Positions 11,497 through 22,322 of a DNA stretch of 64,000 bases are shown here, in pieces (position 1 is the first letter of the stretch; every line of letters begins with the position of its first letter). The position numbers were made by a program, and so were the translations under genes. The DNA lies in contig NC_070606.1 in NCBI RefSeq assembly GCF_027172205.1, positions 95,180,534 to 95,244,533 of the forward strand, written 5' to 3'. This DNA comes from Podarcis raffonei. Its lineage: Eukaryota; Chordata; Lepidosauria; Squamata; Lacertidae. The notes beneath the pieces were generated by a model that searched no databases, was not told the DNA's origin, and saw nothing but the letters and a program-made list of their open reading frames with translations.

Positions 11497-11960
11497 TGTT
11501 GTAAACAAAATCTGCCCTTTTCCCCTTATTGGGTACCCAAGAGCCCATATAGAGTCCTTACATGGGTTCCCTATCGGTAGGAGAAAAGAACAGAGGCCAA
11601 CCAGAGAATATTGAGAAGCAAAGCAGCTAGTAAGCCTGATCTTTATTAAACTGTTGCAACAGGAGGAGGACCTTGAACAAGGGCGTGCAAGGCCTTATTG
11701 TATCCATTTTGAAATTCCCTGCCATGGAGCTCCAGAAGGGGTGTATCCCAAGACCACCCCCCACAAACATCATACTTACATCACAGAAAAGGCGGTCTAC
11801 AACAGAAATTAGATTGTTGTTGTTTTTCCTGTCTGCCAGGTTGCCTTATCTGATTGCCTTTTCTGGTAGTCTGGCCCTTCCTTTGAAATGGTAATTACTT
11901 AATTCCTGAGACAATGGGAAGGTTTTTTTCATTTCTGCCCCCCCCCCTTGCAGTGAAACA
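11497..11960 (-). repeat. Possible solo LTR inside an old CR1
   Basis: On the minus strand it runs from TGTTTCAC to ACAACA and contains AATAAAGATC about two-thirds of the way along, a plausible LTR poly(A) signal. No target duplication could be confirmed. It lies in the intron of the YqaJ gene. Confidence 0.4.
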
Positions 11961-12119
11961 TTTGGTCAGTTTGGGAGTTAAAATGGTTTCAGGACTGTCT
12001 TCCTGTGCTGCTTCAGACATGTGGTTTATATATTTATGTACGTGTTTGCTTGGTACATTTATGAACATTTATCATATCTAAGACCTTAAAATTCTTACAA
12101 CATTAGCATCTGATTCAGA

Positions 12120-12430
12120 AAAACCAACCAAGGTTTCTCATACAGCCTACTGCTCCAGTGGAACTCACTTCCTCAGGATGGGATGATGGCCAGCTTAGAA
12201 AGGTGGGTGGGAAGATTAGACAAACTGATGGAGGATAAGTTTCTTTACTGCTATTGTGATCGCGGAAGAAGATGATGATGATAACTAAATGGAGCCTCCA
12301 TGTACAGGGGTAGTATGCCCCCTAATGCTTTTGCCTTTCTGTCTTCTCAGAGGGCATCTGATTGGCCAGTGTGGTAAACAGATTACTGGACTGGATAGAG
12401 AAGACTGTCTGCTCCAGCAAAGCTGCTCTT
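12120..12430 (+). mobile_element. CR1-type LINE 3' region, second piece
   Basis: Contains 'tggaactcacttcctcagg', 'gatggaggataag', 'gcatctgattggccagtgtg' and 'tactggactggatag', in the order of the reptile CR1 3' consensus. Clearly old and diverged. Confidence 0.5.
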
Positions 12431-14260
12431 GCCTCAAACTTCTAAATCTTTTCCCTTCCTTCCATTTACTAATAATTGACCTCAGAGCTATTCTTTGATG
12501 GGATTTTGCCTTTAATCAGAAGTTGCCTTTCAGCCGTGCCTCCTCTGCTAGATGTGCTATCTGTGTAAACTTTAATAAATGTGTAAATGGCGATTTGCTT
12601 CTCTTCGCTTGCATGCTGCCAGAACAAAGAGCAAAAAGTGTTGTGCCCTGACATGCCTCATCAGCTTGCTTAGTCACTGTAATAATTCGGGAACTGAGAG
12701 CAGTTTCAAATTCGGTTTCCTTCTCCCAGATCCCACCCTTTGGTTTTTTTCTTACTGCTCGGTGAATGCATGCTGTTTTCCATTCAGGATCTGTTTGCTG
12801 CTTGTGTACTCCTGCGGTGCAGTAAGTGCTGATATTTGACGTTCTCTGTGTTTTGGTTGGGGGGGGGGTTGTCTACTTGCAATTAAGTAGGTTTAAGATT
12901 GCAGCTAACATAGGCGAGTCTACGGCATAAAAAGGGCTGCTACATCAAACCTTCCCAAAACTATATTTAAAGTAACGTGTGCATCAAGTTTTTGGGGGGT
13001 TATGGCTAAATTTGGATGCAACTCTTAATTATTTTACATGGTTGCTCAGAGTCTAGGCAATATGAGTGGAATATGAATGAACAAAGTTGATTGTTAGAGA
13101 AGTGGTAAAGCAGCGTGACCAAATCTTTGATTTGGCTTCCAAGGGAGCTCTGGTTTCGAAATCAATCTCCAGTTTTGCTAACAAAAAGAAAAAAATCCTT
13201 TCTCTCTCATAATCTCTGCTCCCCTCCTCCCACCATATGAGAAATGTTTGTGTTTTGTTGAGCACAGAATATAAGGGTGCATTTTATAGCGAGTGCTCTC
13301 TCTCCTCCCCCCTTTAGTTTTGTTGGGAGAGGAGACACTATGTAACTTGAAACCTCACATTGCCTTGAAACCTTGAAAGCCCCATTGAATTTGCCTCTGA
13401 GTAAACACACAAAAGGATTGCTCTGCAAATGTCCCCAAACTACCTGCCTTCATTTTGTTTCATTGATTTATTGCCTTGTTCACTGGATAATGTACAAAGA
13501 TTCATTTGTAGAAAGTGCCCAACTTTTGTTTGGGCAAGAAATACCGTTAGCCAGATGCAAAGGACGCTGCCTCCTTCACCTTTAACAATATTGTAGAATA
13601 ACTCCTATTCAGCAGCTGTTGTATGACAGCCTACAGCCCCCCCTTAATCTGTCCACCATAAACTTATTTCTTCACCACCAACCTTTCTAGTTTTCTTGAA
13701 CATGCACCCAGAGAAAAGGTTCTCTTTAACTCAGAAGCTCACAGACTGCAATTGGAACACTATTTGTGCAAACCAGTATGTGGACAATTGAAAGTGCTGA
13801 ATTTCATTTTTGGCCCCTCCCGTAAGTGCCCTGACATAATAAAGTCACCTGAAGGCACCCTGCCCTGAGAACCATCTGTGGAAGCTGAATTTTTGAAGAG
13901 CATGGCCTTCTTTGTAATGGCACTATTGTTATGGAATGGGATTAAAGATGCCTCTCAGGCTAGTTTGTCTTTCAGAAGGCTAAAGACCATTTTGTTTTAA
14001 GAATGGGGCTTTGTTGACTAGCAATCAGGCAAATACCTTGTTTTTAAATGGAAATCCTTCAAGACAGGACTGCTAATATTTTTGCTCTGCTTCTTTTGGC
14101 TTGCATTTATGATAAATTGTGTTACTCAGTCTAAAGTGTGTGTGTTAACCCCCAGTTTGCTGAAAGCTGTGTTACCACCTTCTTCCCCAGGCTAATTTTT
14201 TCTCCAGCTGAAATTAATACATGCTAACTTTTATTTTGTTACCTTCGTAACAAAATAAAG

Positions 14261-14503
14261 AGCCAGTGTGGTGTAGTGGTTAAGAGCGGTAGTCTCGTAA
14301 TCTGGGGAACCGGGTTCGCGTCTCCGCTCCTCCACATGCAGCTGCTGGGTGACCTTGGGCCAGTCACACTTCTCTGAAGTCTCTCAGCCCCACTCACCTC
14401 ACAGAGTGTTTGTTGTGGGGGAGGAAGGGAAAGGAGAATGTTAGCCGCTTTGAGACTCCTGAAGGGGAGTGAAAGGCGGGATATCAAATCCAAACTCTTC
14501 TTG
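14261..14503 (+). repeat. tRNA-derived squamate SINE, full length
   Basis: The head has an A box (TAGTGGTTAAGAGC) and a B box (GGGTTCGCGTCTCC). The body contains 'ctgggtgaccttgggc', and the 3' end reads GGCGGGATATCAAATCC and then CTTCTT. A second copy is at 52077-52320 in reverse. Few differences between the two suggest moderate youth. Confidence 0.85.
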
Positions 14504-16335
14504 GTACAGCTATATGCATAACTTCTGGTTTATCTTCCTTCCCTGGGGGAAAGAGAGAGAAAAGGCTTTGGAGCAAATGCATGTGTGTATTAATGAGGCC
14601 TGTGCCAGACTAAAGAGCTCCCTGCTGTATTCTTAAAAAAGCTACTCTGTTCCAATTATTATTCCGGATCAGTTCTCCTTAGCCCTCATAGGGTCCTTGG
14701 GGTCTCAGACCACAAGAGGCATTCACAAGCTAGAACAGAACAAATTATGAGAGCTAAGATCTGTGGAAGAGCAGATAACCAACTGTGTAAGTAGTAGTTG
14801 TCAAGGACCAGCACCCAAAAACTTGGGGAGTAACTCATGTTTAGCAGTAGCCAAATAACCAGAATCTAAAAACAACCCTGCAAGGTATAATTCTGTCCAA
14901 CTCCTTAAGTTTAACTAGTCTGGGTCAGGAGACTCCCAGAACCTTACTGGATGCTACTTAGGATTCAAAGGACAAGAGCTTAAAGATCAGACTTTCTGTC
15001 CCTCGAGCTCACACAATTGTTCAGTAGGTAATGATTTAAGAAGTTAGGAACTCAATTCAGTACTCAAGGCTTTAGCCAAAGAAACAACAGAAATAGATGG
15101 TGTAGATTTTTTTGATTTTTTTTTAAAATACTAGCATTAAAAAGAGAACATGTATACCACTGAAGAATACAAGTAAACCACAGTTAAGAAATATCTTTGG
15201 GATTTATAAGACAAAACAAAAACATGCCTACAAACCATCACCGCAGTTGAGCCCAGAGGAAAACAGGAAACCAGACAGGTGTCCAGAACAAAAATTGTGA
15301 GGCAAAAGATAAGGAAACGAATGTCTTTAATCCTAAACAGCACAGCAACAAGGGCGACCCCAGCTATCTAATCAGGAAGCTTCTAGATACTAAGATCCTG
15401 CCGTTTCACACACAGCAATTTTTTCCCTAGTTGGCACACTGACCTTCAACACATCAGACTTTTAGATAATGCAGGTGCTGGTTCTTGTGAGCTCATTTCC
15501 AATTAGTGGGATCAGAATATCTTCTCAGAGGCCAGATTTTTACACAGAGGCATGAGAACAGGTCAGTTTTTCAAAATAAAACTTTTAAGGCTTCATTATG
15601 GTTGAGAAACTTGGCTTACAACTCAAGTGAATTCTGCATTCCATTCTCAAATTAGGGGTTTTCTCTTTAGGCTTAAAGATTAAAGTTGGCATAGCTTGTG
15701 CTGGCATTTCTTATCTGACAGATGATAGAATTCAGACTATGGAAGGAGGAAACAATTTAATTGTTGCTGTTCTGAAGGCTATAAGTGAAGGATCTTGCGT
15801 GCCAAAATTTGATTTCATCATGAATTCTGACTAAACCACAGAGTAGTCTTCCAACCTGCCAGGCTTAAGTCTGAAAAAGTTAATGTAAGAAATTGACTCA
15901 ATCCTGTGAATCTCATGGTACAAAAAATGTGTTAACCTTTCAGAAAGTTTTTTCCTGCTTGGAAACATTTGTCCTCACACTTTTGTAATAAAGTTTATTG
16001 AACAGGAAGTTAAAGAGAAGCATCTTAGTGCTCCAAATCCATACATTTTGTATTGATTGACTGGTTTAATTGAAGCTGACTTAAAAGATTGATCATAAAC
16101 TATTCCCCCAGGGAATAGTTTTCAACATTCAGATTCACATGTTTGCTGACATGTTTACCATTGGCCCTGTTGACAGAAGCTGATTGGGGTTATATTCCAA
16201 AACACCTGAAGCAGAGTTTGAAATTAGCAGGGCACCAGGTGCATTTTGCACCTAAAGTTTCTCCATTTTCAAGCATCTCAAAAATGGGTGCCATTTTTTG
16301 CACCTGGCTGACACACAAGGATTACTGAAATGTAT

Positions 16336-16685
16336 TGTTGGCTATATGCAGTTTAGTAGCACAGCAGAGAGCTTGCTGGGGAGACCATGCATAACAAGGA
16401 ACACAAAATAACTTTAAAAAGGTTTTAATAGCAAAAACAAAAACTCCTTTTACACTAAAGATAACAACAACCATCATGACCCATCTCCCAGGTAATGGGA
16501 GAGCTAGGTGCTGCTCCTTATATACTACACCCAATTGCTGGTACAGCTTAATTAACTTAACTTAGCAGCACCTGCTATGTTTCACAGCTGTAAGACGGGG
16601 TCTCGTTATTTGCCCTGGCCCTTAAAGACATACACAACTTGTGAAACAATAATGAACCTTCACTTTTTAAAGTGACCATTCAACA
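16336..16685 (-). repeat. Copia solo LTR with 5-bp target duplication
   Basis: This 350-base block matches the LTR of the Copia element at 60288. It starts TGTTGGCTAT and ends CATTCAACA, and is flanked by TGTAT on both sides (16331-16335 and 16686-16690). It is a recombined solo LTR lying about 100 bases before the splice acceptor of the YqaJ coding exon. It is more diverged than the two LTRs of the 60288 element. Confidence 0.92.
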
Positions 16686-16820
16686 TGTATGTGATTTTAA
16701 ACCTCAAAGTATATGTTATATGCTGTCTGGCAGGTGTCTTTTTGCAAGCTTTTTAATCTCCCTCTCCCCTTCTCTCTTTCCGCAGCCTCCCAGATCCGCA
16801 GAACGTGACTCCCTCAAGCA

Positions 16821-17999
16821 ATGGGCAAGCCCAGGAATACCTCTGGCAATGTACCCTCTCCTCAACCTGCTGCCACGGCACCAAAAGCAGCCCCGGCAGC
16901 CCCACGATCTTCTGCCTCGTCCAGAACAGTACCTGCCAGCAGCAGAACTCAGAGTGCTCCTGCTGCGAAGGGTCATGGTGGCCGACAGGGGGCGGCTGAA
17001 AAGCCAGCCAGTGCCACAAGTCCGAGAGGAACAGGGCAAAGTTACCAGGCAAGGTCCACATCGGCATCCGGCAGCGAGCAAGGAGGCACAAAGAGCGGCC
17101 GTGGAGCAAGAGCAAAGACCCCCACAGTAGGAGCAAGAGGAGGAGGAAAGTCCCCTGCTGCAGCTACTGAAGCCTCTGTAGGTCCTGCTGCTTGCAGCCC
17201 AGTGCCGACACAGGTGGCTAGCAAAGCTCAGGGCAAATCCCAAGGTACAGTGAGCCACTTCCCTTCCCCTCTCTCTGCTGAAAAAGTTGCTGAAATAGAG
17301 AAAGAAACCCGGGGCCAGCGCACTAACCCCGAATGGTACAAGCAGCGTGCAAACCGCATCACAGCGTCCATAGCTCCCCAGATAGCCAACAGCAAGTTTG
17401 TGAATGGCAAGAGCTCCGAGATTCCTCAGTCGTACCTGAGGCGTGTGGTGGAATCTTCTTCCGGCGTGCAGACCCCGGCCATGTCTTGGGGCATCCGCAA
17501 CGAGAAAAAAGCGGTGCAGGCGTATGAGGCGCTCAAGTCCAGCAAGGTTAACAAAGCGGTGAAGGTGGACGATTGCGGCCTCTTCATTGACCAAAGGAAA
17601 CCTTGGCTGGCTGCCAGCCCCGACGGGATTATCAAAGACACAGATACCGGGAAAGAGCTGGGCGTTCTGGAGGTCAAGTGTCCCTACAAACACAGAGATA
17701 GGACGGTGACGGAAGCTTGCAAGGACAAAAGCTTCTGTCTGGAGAAGGTGGGCGACTCCTACTCTCTGAAGAAGAACCACCAATATTACACGCAGTTGCA
17801 AGTCCAGATGGGCGTCACTGGCCTTCCAAAGGGCGAATTGGTGGTGCACACCAACAAAGAAACGGCGATTGCCCCTGTAGATTTCGACCCTGTTTTCTGG
17901 GAGACGACCGCATCAAAATTGGAGAAGTTCTATATGGAGGCTGTAGTCCCTTGCCAGGAGGAGAAGAAAAGTGCTGCTGCCTGGGCTAAGGAAGAATGA
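16821..17999 (+). CDS. YqaJ/lambda-exonuclease-family nuclease protein, 392 aa
   Basis: An intact 392-residue protein in one coding exon. Residues 1-150 are low-complexity, rich in Ala, Ser, Pro, Gly, Lys and Arg, and probably disordered. Residues ~150-378 match the YqaJ-type PD-(D/E)XK exonuclease fold: W223-x4-E228, S267-P-D268-G, the E284-V-K286-C-P core and Q325 in YYTQLQVQM. These correspond to the metal-binding Asp and Glu, the catalytic Lys and the late Gln of lambda exonuclease relatives, so activity on DNA ends is likely from family knowledge. The start has a good Kozak context (G at -3, G at +4) and an in-frame stop upstream. There is no signal peptide or membrane segment. No mobile element that would carry it is visible around the CDS. 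It converges on the PHF13-like gene. A domesticated virus- or transposon-derived nuclease is the favoured reading; physiological role unknown. Confidence 0.9.
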   Translation: MGKPRNTSGNVPSPQPAATAPKAAPAAPRSSASSRTVPASSRTQSAPAAKGHGGRQGAAEKPASATSPRGTGQSYQARSTSASGSEQGGTKSGRGARAKTPTVGARGGGKSPAAATEASVGPAACSPVPTQVASKAQGKSQGTVSHFPSPLSAEKVAEIEKETRGQRTNPEWYKQRANRITASIAPQIANSKFVNGKSSEIPQSYLRRVVESSSGVQTPAMSWGIRNEKKAVQAYEALKSSKVNKAVKVDDCGLFIDQRKPWLAASPDGIIKDTDTGKELGVLEVKCPYKHRDRTVTEACKDKSFCLEKVGDSYSLKKNHQYYTQLQVQMGVTGLPKGELVVHTNKETAIAPVDFDPVFWETTASKLEKFYMEAVVPCQEEKKSAAAWAKEE

Positions 18000-19265
18000 A
18001 GGTGCTGAGAAGTGCTGGCACCCTACCCTCCATGAAATATGTGCCTTGTAACAGATTCTCCTTTCTGGTTTCATGCCCAGTAGTGCAAAGTGGTTAAGTT
18101 CCCTTCTGTGCCTTTAATGCATCCTTTATAGTTATAGTTACACAGCACATCCTGCCACTCAGCACTCACCCCCCACCCCCGGTTGCACACCCTGTTTTCT
18201 TCTGACAATCACACTCTGCTTGCATATAGCCCATCAGCTCGGCAGGACAACAGCAGATCTTCTGTGGTCATGTGCATTCCTTTCTGCAAGCTGCATTAAG
18301 TATGCTGCGTACAGCAAGCCTGCATGCTTGCCATTTCTCCTATTGTGAAAGGTGGTGGCAGCCATGCTATCTCACCTGCCTGTGCTCGCTTGGTTGGGCC
18401 AAACAACAGGATAAAATGGCAGCAGGTGATGTGGAAGGAGGAAAACACAAATTTGCTTCTCATCTGCTCTTTCCATGCAAGTGGCAATTGCACCGCTGCC
18501 TTAATGATTCCATGCTCCCATATAACTTGGGCATGGATGTTCTGTGAAATTATTTTTGCTGCCTTCCAACCACCAGAAAAACTTGGAATACAGTTTTTGA
18601 GACCAGAGCATTGTGACTTGGGTTTTGGGGTATTTTGGTTTTTTGATTTCCTGCTCCTTTTTACAATACAGAGCCACATCTCTTAAGGGACATTCACAGT
18701 ACTTCTTGGAACATGTGCTTTGCTTTTCTAAAAACCAGCCTGTGTGGCGTTGAAATTCACAGTTATAAGCTGAGTGGTGTTGGGGAGAAGGGCACCTGGA
18801 TATTTGAAGAGCCAGAGGACTTGAATACAGGAGATGGAGCAGAAATCTAGCTCATGCACCTATTAATTTGGGAATAAGTTCCACCAAATTGTATGGAACC
18901 TGTTTCTGGACAAATGTGAATATCAGACCTTAAAAAGTAAATTCAATGCTCACCAATGGTGAAGATGGGGGTACTCATTTTTCTCATGTAATGTAAAAAT
19001 ATTATTTTGGGTGGGTGTGTTGCCATGTTGACTGAGAGCACATCCAGGCCTTCTCCACTAGAGAACCAGCAATGAAGACTAAATGTTCATTGTGTAATGC
19101 TTTGTTTATAAAATCTCAGTTTGTGAATTGCAACTTTGTTCAGAACAAAAACCGCTTTGGTTGTTCAGCATCAGTAATAGGGCATATTGTAGGTCTCCTA
19201 AATTGTAGATATGTTTGCTTTTGTATAATCACAGCTTCTGCTGTGCAAAATGTAACACATATCCA

Positions 19266-19271
19266 AATAAA
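19266..19271 (+). terminator. Candidate poly(A) signal of the YqaJ gene
   Basis: AATAAA, about 1.27 kb after the stop codon, in sense orientation. Chosen because it is followed by unrelated repeat sequence; other signals are possible. Confidence 0.4.
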
Positions 19272-19689
19272 TGCATTTGCTTTGGATGTTTTGTGGTAGA
19301 TGCAAAACTTGAACAAGGAGAACAAAGCTGGGACAATTAGCAGGTCATTCTAAATTGTATTTTTGGTATTTGGCAGGCCTGCCTTGTAAATGGTGCCTAA
19401 GCATTGGGCAACAGATTAGAGGTCTTAATGGGAGGAGGAACGGGGTGGCCAGGTGGGGTGTGATGCATACTCAAAGTTAAAACGTTTTAAGTATTCAAAA
19501 CCATTTTGTTAAAGCTTGCCTTAGAATCATTTAACACTAGTTTCCTGCGGTGTTTCAAATGCTAGTTGAAAGTGCTTCACATGTTACAATAGCAAACATG
19601 ATTGGCTTCCATAGCAGAGGACTATAAAGCAGGCAGTGCTATGTTAAAAATCAATGCAGAAAACTACAGGCTAGTTTAAGGACTGTTCC

Positions 19690-20015
19690 GATAAATTGGG
19701 GGAAAGCATGATTAGTGACAAATTTATCAAAATTATCGAGGGTATAGAACAAGTCTTGCTGAAGAAGACTTTGTTTTGGTGGGTGAATGCTGTTGAGCTC
19801 ATCTTCTGCATGTTGGCTTCCCTAGGGATCCTCCAACAATCAGCCTCATTAGTTGTCCACGACTTTGTCTTGCGAGGGGGAGAAAAACTTCATGCACTTC
19901 CTCCATTCAATGTATAATTTTATAAACTATCAGTTCCAAACGCTGCAACCTTTCTTTATAGGGGAGTTGTTCCAGCCCTTTGATCATTTTGGTTGCCCTT
20001 TTCTCATCCAACAGG
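19690..20015 (-). mobile_element. CR1-type LINE 3' region fragment
   Basis: On the minus strand it reads 'gagaaaagggcaaccaaaat', 'aaaggttgcagcgtttgg' and then 'tttataaaattatacattg', the same order as the plus-strand pieces at 11235 and 12120. Confidence 0.55.
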
Positions 20016-20705
20016 TCCTTTTTACATCACATGAGCATGGCTTTTTCAAGGTCACTAGATGTTTGCCCAGGAGAAGCATGTAGCATGTAACCCAGTGTAC
20101 TTGGCCTTATGAAAGTAACTCGCATTGAACATTCCTGAGTTAACCATGGCAGTAATGGGATTAGAGCACAGTTCCTTATACAGGTCAGTAACGTGTTATC
20201 AAGGCTTTCCAAACTGTGTAGGGACCACCAGCAGCCCATCGCTTCTCTACCCATTTCTCCTTACTATGCTTCCCTTCCCTAAAAGAGTGTGTATTCTCAC
20301 ACCCATTAGTTTTTCCATTTGGAGTTTGGATAAAAGTTCACTCCAGTAGAATTTAAACTTGATTCCCTTGCCCTTTGAGCCCCCCAAATGAAGCTTACAT
20401 TAGTACTGCACAATTTTAAAAAACCAGATTCAATGGTTGTGAACATTAAGTGATCCAAGACACAGATCTTTGAGTTGTGCTTTTTTACAAAGGGTGAAAA
20501 CAACAAATTGCAGAATGCACCTGTGGGCACAGGTGATCTATGGATTGCTGTGAAAATGATCTATGTTTTTATACCATGGTAGTGCTGGGAAGCACCAAAT
20601 ACATGACTTTTGCAGTTGTCAAGAGGCAGGCGTGATCTGTTATTTGTTTTGGTGGGTGGAGGCCTGTTAAAAGGAAAAAAGCACTTTCAGTGGGATTTTC
20701 AACAG

Positions 20706-21000
20706 GGGCGGGGGTGGCACCGTGGGTTAAACCACAGAGCCTAGGGCTTGCTGATCAGAAGGTCGGAGGTTGGAATCTCCGCAACGGGGTGAGCTCCCGT
20801 TGCTCGGTCCCTGCTCCTGCCAACCTAGCAGTTCAAAAGCATGTCAAAGTGCAAGTGGATAAATAGGTACTGCTCCAGTGGGAAGGTAAGGGGCGTTTCT
20901 GTGTGCTGCTGTGGTTCGCCAAAAGCGGCTTAGTCATGCTGGCCACATGACCTGGAAGCTGTCTGCAGATAAATGCCGGCTCCCTCGGCCAGTAAAGCAA
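20706..21000 (+). repeat. Sauria SINE
   Basis: The head 'ggtggcaccgtgggttaa' carries an A box, and 'ggaggttggaatctcc' a degenerate B box. The body has 'agctcccgttgctcggtcc' and 'ggcttagtcatgctggcc', diagnostic of Sauria SINEs of squamates. The BovB-like tail is degraded. Confidence 0.88.
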
Positions 21001-21471
21001 CCTGTAACTGACCTGTAACCGTTCCCCCTAGTGAAAAAGTAGAAAAAAGATTGCCCACCCCTCCTGAGACCTGTTAAGTTTCCAATGAAGGGGGTTAAAA
21101 ATACTTTTGCTGTGACCACCATATCTCACAGCAGCCTCCTTGTGCTAGTGTGAACAAAGCACCCTTTGCTGTGAAAGGCGCTTGTACAGCAGTTGCAATA
21201 ACTAAATATATTAGTGATGAATTTCCATCTTGCATAGCAAAGGTCCTGTACATTGATTGCATACTAAGACCAAGCAGGCTTTTCTCTCCCTCAAAGTGAC
21301 ATACTACAGTATAATCTATCATTGAAGAATTTTCAACATTTGTGGGAGAGAATTGTGTGCTTTTATTGGCAGCCTTGGCAGTTGAGCTGTACTTTAGCCA
21401 GATATATTTGTGGACAAAGCCTTTTACACAATGCCAAAACTCAAACCACATTGGTCTTCACCTTTAAAATA
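21001..21471. other. Intergenic sequence between convergent genes
   Basis: No gene or RNA recognised. One diverged stretch could be old repeat. Confidence 0.45.
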
Positions 21472-21669
21472 CAGTGGTACCTTGGGTTACAGACACTTCA
21501 GGTTACAGACTAAGCCAGAAATAGTACCTCGGGTTAAGAACTTTGCTTCAGGATGAGAACAGAAATCGTGCAGTGGTGCGGCAGCAGTGGGAGGCCCCAT
21601 TAGCTGAAGTGGTACCTCAGGTTGAGAACAGAGCTCCAGAAATTAAGTTCTTAACCCAAGGTACCACTG
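21472..21669. mobile_element. pogo/Tigger-like MITE, copy 2
   Basis: Ends CAGTGGTACCTTGGGTTA and AACCCAAGGTACCACTG, flanked by TA on both sides (21470-21471, 21670-21671). Same family as 8780-8992. Confidence 0.82.
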
Positions 21670-21671
21670 TA

Positions 21672-22300
21672 GTTTAAAATGTTACCATATCATGGTTACC
21701 ACAACAAAAAGTTCTGAGAGGATTTTTCCCCATCAAGGTCAGTTTGAACATTGCCCCTCTAAACACACCTTCCTTGCTGAAGATCAAATAGGTCTTTCTG
21801 CATCTCACACTTGCCCTAGCATGCACTTGCTTTAAATCCATGCAGGTGTGTATAATCAACTTTGCCTGCAAAAGGAAAGGATGCTCAAAATCTTCTGGAG
21901 CAGATCTAGAGAGGCAAAGGGGGAATAGGAGGACCACGTGTACTTGCACAATGTTGGATGTTGCAGTAAGAAAACCTGCAGAAGTTAAATTCATAAATAA
22001 GTTGTGTTTTAAGTAAACAAAATAGATGATAAATTTCAAACAAATTTACAACTCTATCCGGTTTAATAGGACTGCATTTCTGGACAAATACATATGTAAA
22101 GTCTGTAGGTAACACGTTATGGTAGAGAAGTAAACGATCAGCCAACTTTGGTTGTTTTTAAGGCTTTACCTTTGTTTTGATCTGTATACACATGTAAGGT
22201 TGCACAAGCCAGCTGAGTTCTAGTCACCCACCCCCACCTTAGCAGAATGTAACTATGTAAAACACTCCACTTGGGTTACAATGAATTATCTGCAATATAA
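21672..22300. other. Intergenic sequence, nothing recognised
   Basis: No supported feature before the candidate 3' end of the PHD-finger gene. Confidence 0.45.
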
Positions 22301-22316
22301 CTGATTAAAAAGTATT

Positions 22317-22322
22317 TTTATT
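22317..22322 (-). terminator. Candidate poly(A) signal of the PHF13-like gene
   Basis: AATAAA on the minus strand, about 1.54 kb after the stop codon. It would give a 3' UTR from 23862 to about 22300. Not proven. Confidence 0.4.

Larger units (their letters stand above)
16786..19290 (+). other. Terminal exon of the YqaJ gene (acceptor, 5' leader, CDS, 3' UTR)
   Basis: A long pyrimidine tract ends in CCGCAG at 16785, an excellent acceptor. The exon leader has a TGA at 16806-16808 in frame with the start codon at 16821, which fixes the N-terminus whatever exon is joined upstream. The 3' UTR (18000 onward) has a candidate AATAAA at 19266-19271. The exact 3' end is a guess. Confidence 0.6.

Noticed and set aside
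12289-12498. Possible small coding exon of the nuclease gene
   Set aside because: The sequence follows the CR1 3' consensus.
16716-17849. 377-residue open frame antisense to the nuclease gene
   Set aside because: Shadow of the GC-rich sense CDS; composition is low-complexity Cys/Arg/Ser and no domain is visible.
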